DNA of 62,628 nt, from assembly GCA_015501585.1 (NCBI GenBank), contig JADNRY010000355.1, positions 1-62,628 of the forward strand, read 5' to 3'. This document shows, piece by piece, positions 56,401 through 62,628 of this stretch. The position numbers and the translations under genes were made by a program. A model generated the notes under the pieces. It ran no database searches. It was given only the letters and a program-made list of their open reading frames with translations, and was not told the DNA's origin. Every line of letters begins with the position of its first letter. Position 1 is the stretch's first letter. Origin of the DNA: Rhodocollybia butyracea (lineage: Eukaryota > Basidiomycota > Agaricomycetes > Agaricales > Omphalotaceae).

Positions 56401-59112
56401 GTGCTCCTCTGCTTCTCATCTGCACATCTTTTTGTGCAACACTGTGTTTGCATTGACAGTTAACTGCCTCCAAGTAAAGTGGTGGTCACCAGGTGTTCTT
56501 TTCTATGAAATAAACCTTGACAGTTATTCGCCGATTATGCATTTTGCTGGCTTTCCTCCTCGGTTTTATGTCTCAGCAGTTGCTCATTTTCAAAGTTAAA
56601 TACGAGGTTTGTTGTTTTGACTTATACTATCTGTTTCTCCCAGACCCCCACTTGCAAACTTTGCTACTGTGTTCCACTACGCCTCGTTCAATACTTAAAA
56701 TGTCCTCGTGAGTTAATATTTTCCTTTTTATTTATTTATCTACCACATTGTATCCTTTTTCTTTTGCAACTTTCAGTGTTCGCAGATCTACAGGCGCTGC
56801 TTGCCTAGTACCAGATACCCTCCATTGTCCTTTTCTGTATGTTCATCTGCAACACCACGCTTACTCTGATTGACTAACGTGGCTCTTTTTTTTTATTTTC
56901 AAAAAAAGCCTTTCCGATACTGCTATCACTTCAACCAGTGTAATGCTTCCACTGAAAGCAACAAAGGCGGGGGTGGGTTTATCCGCCGATCTCCAGGCGG
57001 TATTGGTGTCAACGACTCTGCCTCTCCAAAATTATCAGGTGCTTTGTCCTCTTTCTCGTGCGGCTCTCCTTCCTTGGAATTTCCTGCTTCTGGTGTCCAA
57101 GTATCGTAAGTTTACTTCTGCAGCTTATGTATGTTTACTGACTGAATCTACTCCACTTCAGTTCGTGCCTATCACCTGTTATGCTCTCAAAATCTGTTTC
57201 GTTTGGTACTATTGGTGAAGCACCAGCTAACCGTTCTGGTTCCTTATCATCTCTTGTTAATTACAACAATGACACTGATGAGGTTGATATCTTGGTAGAT
57301 TTACTGTTTTGTCTTCTAATATTTATGCTTAACTGACTTATATTTAGTTTATCCACCTAGTCGAGCCGGCTCTCCTCCAGCTGTGTTTGGTTTGGTACCC
57401 AACACCTTTTGACTTCGCCTGCTCTTGGAAATACCCCTGATGCTCTGCGCTCAGTTACATCACTGGCTGTTCTCTCAGGTAGTGATGGAGCAGCAGCTGT
57501 TGCCTCACCGGTGCTTGCAAAAACTGACCATTCTGGGCGTCTTGAAATGGCCACTTTTAGCTTTGCAATCCGATTCGGAACCCTCGCCTTTGCCCAAGCG
57601 CAAACTGTTCGTATTCTATTGTATTGACCTCTTTGCTTTGCAGATATTTTTTTGCCAGATCTGTTGCACCTTCTCTACTGCCGTTTTCAAAGCGCTTGCA
57701 GTGGCGAACAATCATCCACTCCAGGCCGCATGGTCTCCCTCTGGTGTTCCACCTTTGTTTGTCATCAATGGTGTGACATATGTTCCCACTGCAGGCACTA
57801 ATCGCGTCAGCAAAGATCCGATGTATTTAATGCACCACATCCTGAGGGTGCCAATCGCAGTCCAACTATTCCTTCCGATGACGAATACATGCTCTTGATT
57901 TCAATCTTCCTGATGACCTTGAGTCTATCCCAGCTTTGTCTACTCCAACTTATTCAAACTTGCCACTTAATCCAAGTTCTTCTGCTTCGCAATCCCACAT
58001 CCAGCTCCCTGCTTTGCCTTCCTCTTCTCGGTTTGTACAACCTTCACCTGGTAATGTCCCATCGAATCCAATAACACCCGCTCCCAAGGATCTTCGGAAG
58101 CGCCCAGGTGCACTAGCCTCCTCCCCTGTCCCATCCACTGTAGCTCGAACTCCTTCAGCTTGTGGTTCTGCTGCACGCTTGTCTGCTATCCAGCATGCTC
58201 TGTCTTCCGTCGCTACCCAGGGTGCATCTCCACTCGCCCAATGGCGTCTCCCACTTGCCCGATGGCATCTCCTTCCCCTGCTCCAAAGCGCCGCACACTG
58301 CTAGCTCAAATAGACTCTATCATGTCTCCTGGTGCCTCATCCTCTGCAGGGCCTCCTCATCCTTCCGACTTGTTCAATGATGCTGGTCTCAGTGACAATG
58401 GTTGCCTCTGCCTCAATCTCTTTGACATTTTTCTTGCGTCCACTTATGTCAGTGTCATTAATCTAAAGCATGTAATCTTTCTTCTGGTGTATGCGGTAAT
58501 CTAATATCTGTTTTTAGAATGCCTGTGTTGTATCCAGTGGTAGCTAACGCACCTCTTGCTGAGGATGCAGATTGGCTGCCTTTCCCCGAAGTATACAGCC
58601 CTCTTGACTTATCCCAAAAAAGGTCTGAGTTTGTGCACTGCTTATCTTTTTAACTTTTTACCCTACTTCATTTTTTCAGAAGTTTGTTTCGTTGCATGGT
58701 CTTCACTAATCTCAGATGCTTTGTGAACCCTTTGCGTGCGAACCCGACAGTTGTGCAAACCGTGCCATCTGCTAAGGGTACGACAGGGCTCTGCCCTTCT
58801 GGCAACAGTCATCTTGCTTGTCACACATCCTTGTTTTTAACAACAGGCACTGTTGATCACTCTTCCTTATACAGTGTTGTACCCATTCCTTTGGCCAACA
58901 ACAATTTCCGCATTGTTCGGGAGATATTAGTTAGACCATGCCAACAAGAGGTCCAGCGTGTGGCAGCCTTTTTTGCTTCAACTTTTGGTTTTGACACTGC
59001 AGCATTCCCTGCTTCTGCTGGTTGCATTTCTTTCACTTCCATGCAGTTTTTTGAGGACCAGCGAAGTAAGGTCTGCGATGATTATTCTCCAATTGGTACT
59101 AGTGGGTGTTAA
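53471..59112 (+). CDS. Unidentified multi-exon coding region(s)
   Basis: Several + strand stretches look like true exons in T/C-rich surroundings. They are: MLSLFGVPQPSPAVYITFG (53471); ITTKILRFYASSYLIDSFDI with ITRIPANDSPALELQHIHER (about 53910-54030); MFDHMIWGDCTWPAIFAAIP and CPALQCLHLHYGHHALGNIA (about 54410-54630); FIRIDALINDCPGHVRCFVS (about 55590); a Ser/Pro-rich region with PAPKDLRKRPGALASSPVP (about 57900-58300); and ANNNFRIVREILVRPCQQEV with FFASTFGFDTAAFP up to the stop at 59110-59112. GT..AG pairs flank several of them. I cannot fix the exon joins, the number of genes or the function. The long low-complexity tracts, including an 18-T run near 54883, and the similarity in style to the MULE cargo suggest a gene carried by, or decayed within, a transposon. 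Confidence 0.35.
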
Positions 59113-59987
59113 TATCATACTTGCTCTTTCACTCAATAATGTGTCCTTTGTTACTAGTTTGCCAGCCAAGCAGGCCTCCTCGCTATGTTGAATCTGATCA
59201 TCGACTGACTGTCAGGGATTGACCATTTCCATGTTCAATACAGGCTCATCTATACTATATTATTACAGGCTCAGTTCTATACATGCTGTACAAGGCTAAA
59301 GAAGGGGATTTTGCCATACTATCTACTTATCTATTTGCTTGCTCATATTTTGCTTACTCATGTCATGAGCTGCTATCTTACTTACCAATCTGTTTACTTA
59401 CTAATCCACTTGTCCTTACTTATTTAGTACAATCCATGGAATTGCCTTGAGGGTTGCACATGTTTCTTATCTAATATCTTCCCATGAGAATTACCTTAAA
59501 AGCCCTATTTACATGAACCCCCCTCTTTCTTTAGTCCTAATATTTTGTAACCCAGTACCTACAGCTATCAACATTGTTTGAACCATACTCTTTTGTGTGA
59601 ACACTAAGATTTACACCCGAGAGACAAGCTACTTTACTGACATACAAGATCTGAACACTCCAATAGTTATCCCAACTATTGTAAGATTCCCGACATTTAA
59701 TTGTCACCAATACCGTATTGAGCACACACAACTCAATATAAAAGTATACCTTTCCTCACTTCTAATAGGTCTAGCTACTTACTTTTACTGATCAGCCCAA
59801 ACATTATATTAACCAAACATACCCATTTTTACTGGTTAACAAGACTCTTCGTTGAGACCTTGACATAATATTAGGCTATTGCTGTGACTTAGAAATGTCT
59901 GCAACTAGAACAATTAACAGGTGAAAATACCACCACGAAGATACCCAAACCTCATACCTCTTCAACACACCTGGTTACAACCGTCAA
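59113..59987. other. A/T-rich spacer
   Basis: Low-complexity CTTACTTA and TATCTACTTA tracts at 59310-59420, and no ORF of interest. The last part is the upstream region of the 340-aa ORF. Confidence 0.4.
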
Positions 59988-61010
59988 ATGGCAAATACAT
60001 TGGAACTTGCAATGGATACTGATAACAACCCCTCATTTCAATCTGAAGGTCATCGGTTAGGTGCAGCCCCAAACCGGTCACCTCCACGGAATATACAGTC
60101 TCAATCTTCTCACAGATCTCAGTCCCGAACCTCAACGCCTATGGTAAGACTTATGGTGCCGGCGAATCCGTTCCCTACACCACAGGAAACTCCATTTGAT
60201 ATGACACCAATACGGCCAAGGCCAACACTGGCACATGAAGCATGGTCATATGCGGCTGCTTACGGCCCAAGCTTGCCTTTAACACCTGGCCCTACTCAAA
60301 TTGACAATCTACAGGCAGAAGTTCAGGAAGGACATGAAGGAAGTGTGAGAGATCCAATTGACAACTATGGGGATAGGTCACCTACTCAGGTAGTATCACC
60401 TAGCCCTCATCATGAATTTTATCAAACACCAAGGAACCTTGTACAAGCACCTGCTACACCTGTAAGAGCTTTGATAACAGGGGAAAGACATCCTACACTG
60501 GGATCCATAGTAGGTCCAACTAACACAGTGCAACAACGAAGTCAAACTCCAGAGACACCATCAATGCATTTTGCAAGTTATCGCCAGGGTTTCAGGGAAA
60601 TTGTGGGTGAAAGCCCATTGAGAACCCCCATACAGAACCCACCCAATATTTCTAGGGTTGCGGAACTGCAAACCAGAAGGTCAGGTGAGCATATATTAGA
60701 TCAGCCGACCACTGGTAACAACTTCCGCATAGTTACACAGGAGCAACTGGTGAGCTTGGGTGAAGGTTGTAGAAGGTTCATTGGCCAAATTGGGTTAACT
60801 ACTCGAAATGGTACTGATTCAGTTGAGAGCTGGATACATAGGTTTATGAGAATTGCAAATGCAAACCCAGATGATCTGGATGACTCTGTGGCCATAGCGT
60901 TAGAAAGGCGGGAAGTACAGGAAGAAATGACTCGCCTCATTAATGATGCCCGACGTCCGGAAATTGAACAATTATATGACCGATGGAGCGCAAGTTCGCA
61001 ACGGTATTAG
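59988..61010 (+). CDS. 340-aa Ser/Pro/Thr-rich protein, unrecognised
   Basis: This is a single uninterrupted ORF, the longest unspliced one in the window, starting MANTLELAMDTDNNPSFQSE. Residues 1-230 are Pro/Ser/Thr/Gln-rich with TP and SP pairs (PFPTPQETPFDMTPIRPRP) and are probably disordered. Residues about 240-340 look folded and helical: NNFRIVTQEQLVSLGEGCRR, then SVESWIHRFMRIANANPDDL and RREVQEEMTRLINDARRPEI. I recognise no domain. Its position next to LTR-like sequence and the lack of introns suggest a transposon ORF, for example a gag-like or accessory protein. The NNFRIV string also occurs near 58900 in the preceding unidentified region, which may be coincidence. Confidence 0.55.
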   Translation: MANTLELAMDTDNNPSFQSEGHRLGAAPNRSPPRNIQSQSSHRSQSRTSTPMVRLMVPANPFPTPQETPFDMTPIRPRPTLAHEAWSYAAAYGPSLPLTPGPTQIDNLQAEVQEGHEGSVRDPIDNYGDRSPTQVVSPSPHHEFYQTPRNLVQAPATPVRALITGERHPTLGSIVGPTNTVQQRSQTPETPSMHFASYRQGFREIVGESPLRTPIQNPPNISRVAELQTRRSGEHILDQPTTGNNFRIVTQEQLVSLGEGCRRFIGQIGLTTRNGTDSVESWIHRFMRIANANPDDLDDSVAIALERREVQEEMTRLINDARRPEIEQLYDRWSASSQRY

Positions 61011-62628
61011 GCCTAAAATCGGCCTAAGGCGTGTAACTGTACATTTTGACATTTGTACGTGTTATACAATGCAATAAGAGAGTTATACGGAGCCCGAGCG
61101 TGATAGCTGTTGCCGAGGCAAAGAACTTAACAATAATACTCAGCGAGCCGTGAAGGTACGCCCACAAGCGTAGCCTAGAGCCAAGCTAGCGAGGATACCT
61201 GGGCTGCCTGGAGATGTAACGCTAGATCGTCAATCTAGTTATACCCAAGAGTGCATACTCTCTAAACTACAGGACATCTCGAAGCGGGATAAGTACTAAG
61301 CCAACGTTACTCGAGGGAAGGAATTATGAGGGAAGGCATCCCTCGCACTAAGACCCCCAACGAGCTATGTTAAGATGTGGACTTTACAGTCCGTAACAAT
61401 GGACCAGAACAATCCCGGGGAAACCGTAGAGGTCTATTCGCGGCACCGGTCGCAACCGTGAGGACGGAGAAACATGCTTAGCGGTCCTACGGAAAGCTAC
61501 GCGCCGGGATAGCCTTGGCAAATCGAAACATTTGATCTTAGAAATCATACACGGAAGGTCTTATCCGTTAAAGCCGACTATCGGGAATCACTTGTACATA
61601 CTCAGCGCAGTTGCTCGAGATTATCATAAGTGGTGTCGTTGGAAAGCTAGATAACAGGCTTCTCGAGAGAATGTTAATCACACTCAGGATGGACAGAACT
61701 ATCCGAGGAATAGAATGAAACTCACCCAAGGGAAACCGGGCGGCGAGTGATCATGAAGCGCAAAGGTACTCCTGACCCCGGAGAATTGTGGAGTAATCGG
61801 AGAAACCTCGCTCGGATCAAAACACTCTAAAACTATGTTAATCCTCACGAAATCATATTTTACCTCTGATATATACCCAAGAATGGACTTTTCTTTATCG
61901 TGTGTACCATATATAGGCTGGAGTTTCCTTTCCGAGCCAGATTCCTCTGTTCCACTCTCTTTCCGTCTCTCTCCGTATCTGTTTCATCTATTTTTTCGTA
62001 TTAAACTCTCTCTACTCAGTATATAAGCCAGATATTTTATTCAATAAGACAAGTTTCTTGCCCTCGACTTGACTGCTAAGACCAGTGCTCCGTAGAACGT
62101 CCCCACGGGATCAGTAGCGTGACGCCTCCTGACTTGGTTATCTTAAGAAAGTAATAAACTTCACGCGCTTCGCAAAGCCCATTTATATCTTGATCGAATT
62201 TAAGTGTGTAGAGTTCTCTCGAACTCCAGATCAACTCAAATCTAGTTGCTTCCTTAGAGGGGACGGCTTCTAGTAAGGGATTATTCGGCTCCAGAGTGAG
62301 GGTTCCTTAGTTGACTTCTTCACGAAGTTAGACGAGCCACTAAGATTGTGGTACGAGTTCCTAGTGATTAAGTTCACTCACAATATCGTAGCTTGGCCCA
62401 GAGTTTGGTCGAGGACTTTACGGCGTCACAGCAGCTAGTGCCAGAGTTTGCCTAGGGTTGTTGACAAACCTCGAGATTACTATTCTAGCTAGAGCCAGAG
62501 TTTGCCTAGGAGAATCTTAGTTTCGTTGTATTGGTTTTGGTTTTGGTTAATTGATTTGGACATACACACCTGGTTCCCTCGTACACTCGTACACCCCAAC
62601 TAGGCTTCTCTCGACTTAGTTCTAAGAG
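61011..62628. other. Non-coding right end, possible LTR-retroelement leader
   Basis: No ORF of note. There are TATA-like ATATATAGG (about 61911) and GTATATAAG (about 62019) followed by T/C-rich bases, and an AATAAAC at about 62153. Between 62390 and 62510, three CCAGAGTTTG(G/C) units occur. A TG..CA-bounded segment at about 61835-62567 followed by TGGTTCCCTCG could be an LTR plus primer-binding site. This is weak because the second LTR lies outside the window. Confidence 0.3.

Overview
The window looks like a repeat-rich, probably subtelomeric or otherwise dynamic stretch of a basidiomycete genome, most likely an Agaricomycete. Support: genes split by many 45-75 nt GT-AG (occasionally GC-AG) introns, fungal TTAGGG telomere-type repeats at 9.82 kb, an Agaricomycete-style bHLH family, a DUF6533 membrane protein, an AMP-binding (ANL) enzyme and a degenerate fungal kinase-like protein. 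A genus assignment (Marasmiaceae-like) would be a guess.

The dominant feature is a local multigene array. Nine copies of one four-exon bHLH gene lie on the + strand between 5.97 and 49.64 kb. Copies 1, 2, 3, 6 and 7 keep an open spliced frame (276, 259, 240, 265 and 278 aa), copies 4 and 5 carry one frameshift each, and copies 8 and 9 are decayed. Four minus-strand copies of a second, unrecognised gene with one membrane segment (A 23.6-24.5, B 28.0-28.8, C 37.7-38.5, D 45.2-46.0 kb) sit head-to-head with bHLH copies 4, 5, 7 and 9 across shared, motif-rich leaders. Most bHLH copies are followed by a conserved ~300-450 bp block with no convincing ORF. In two units (8.1-9.3 and 32.2-33.1 kb) that block runs into 3' debris of the ANL gene and then a piece of a cysteinyl-tRNA synthetase gene. 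The only near-complete ANL gene is at the right edge of the array (50.7-52.7 kb), and the longest CysRS fragment is at the left edge (3.5-4.4 kb). The duplicated unit therefore seems to be [TM gene - leader - bHLH - tail - ANL - CysRS], variously truncated.

Mobile DNA cuts the array: a 3.3-kb Mutator-like element (9907-13220, 9-bp target duplication, CAAGTCT subterminal arrays, an internal perfect 35-bp hairpin) next to an interstitial telomere tract; a 1,014-bp long-TIR element (34817-35830, 6-bp target duplication) in the tail of bHLH copy 6; and a 342-bp TA-flanked MITE (47161-47502). Left of the array are a frameshifted kinase-like gene and a small basic protein gene. A DUF6533 gene lies at 15.9-17.4 kb. 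The right end (53.4-62.6 kb) differs in texture: a T/C-rich region with several coding-looking exons I cannot identify, an intact 340-aa Ser/Pro/Thr-rich ORF, and a terminal non-coding stretch that may hold an LTR.
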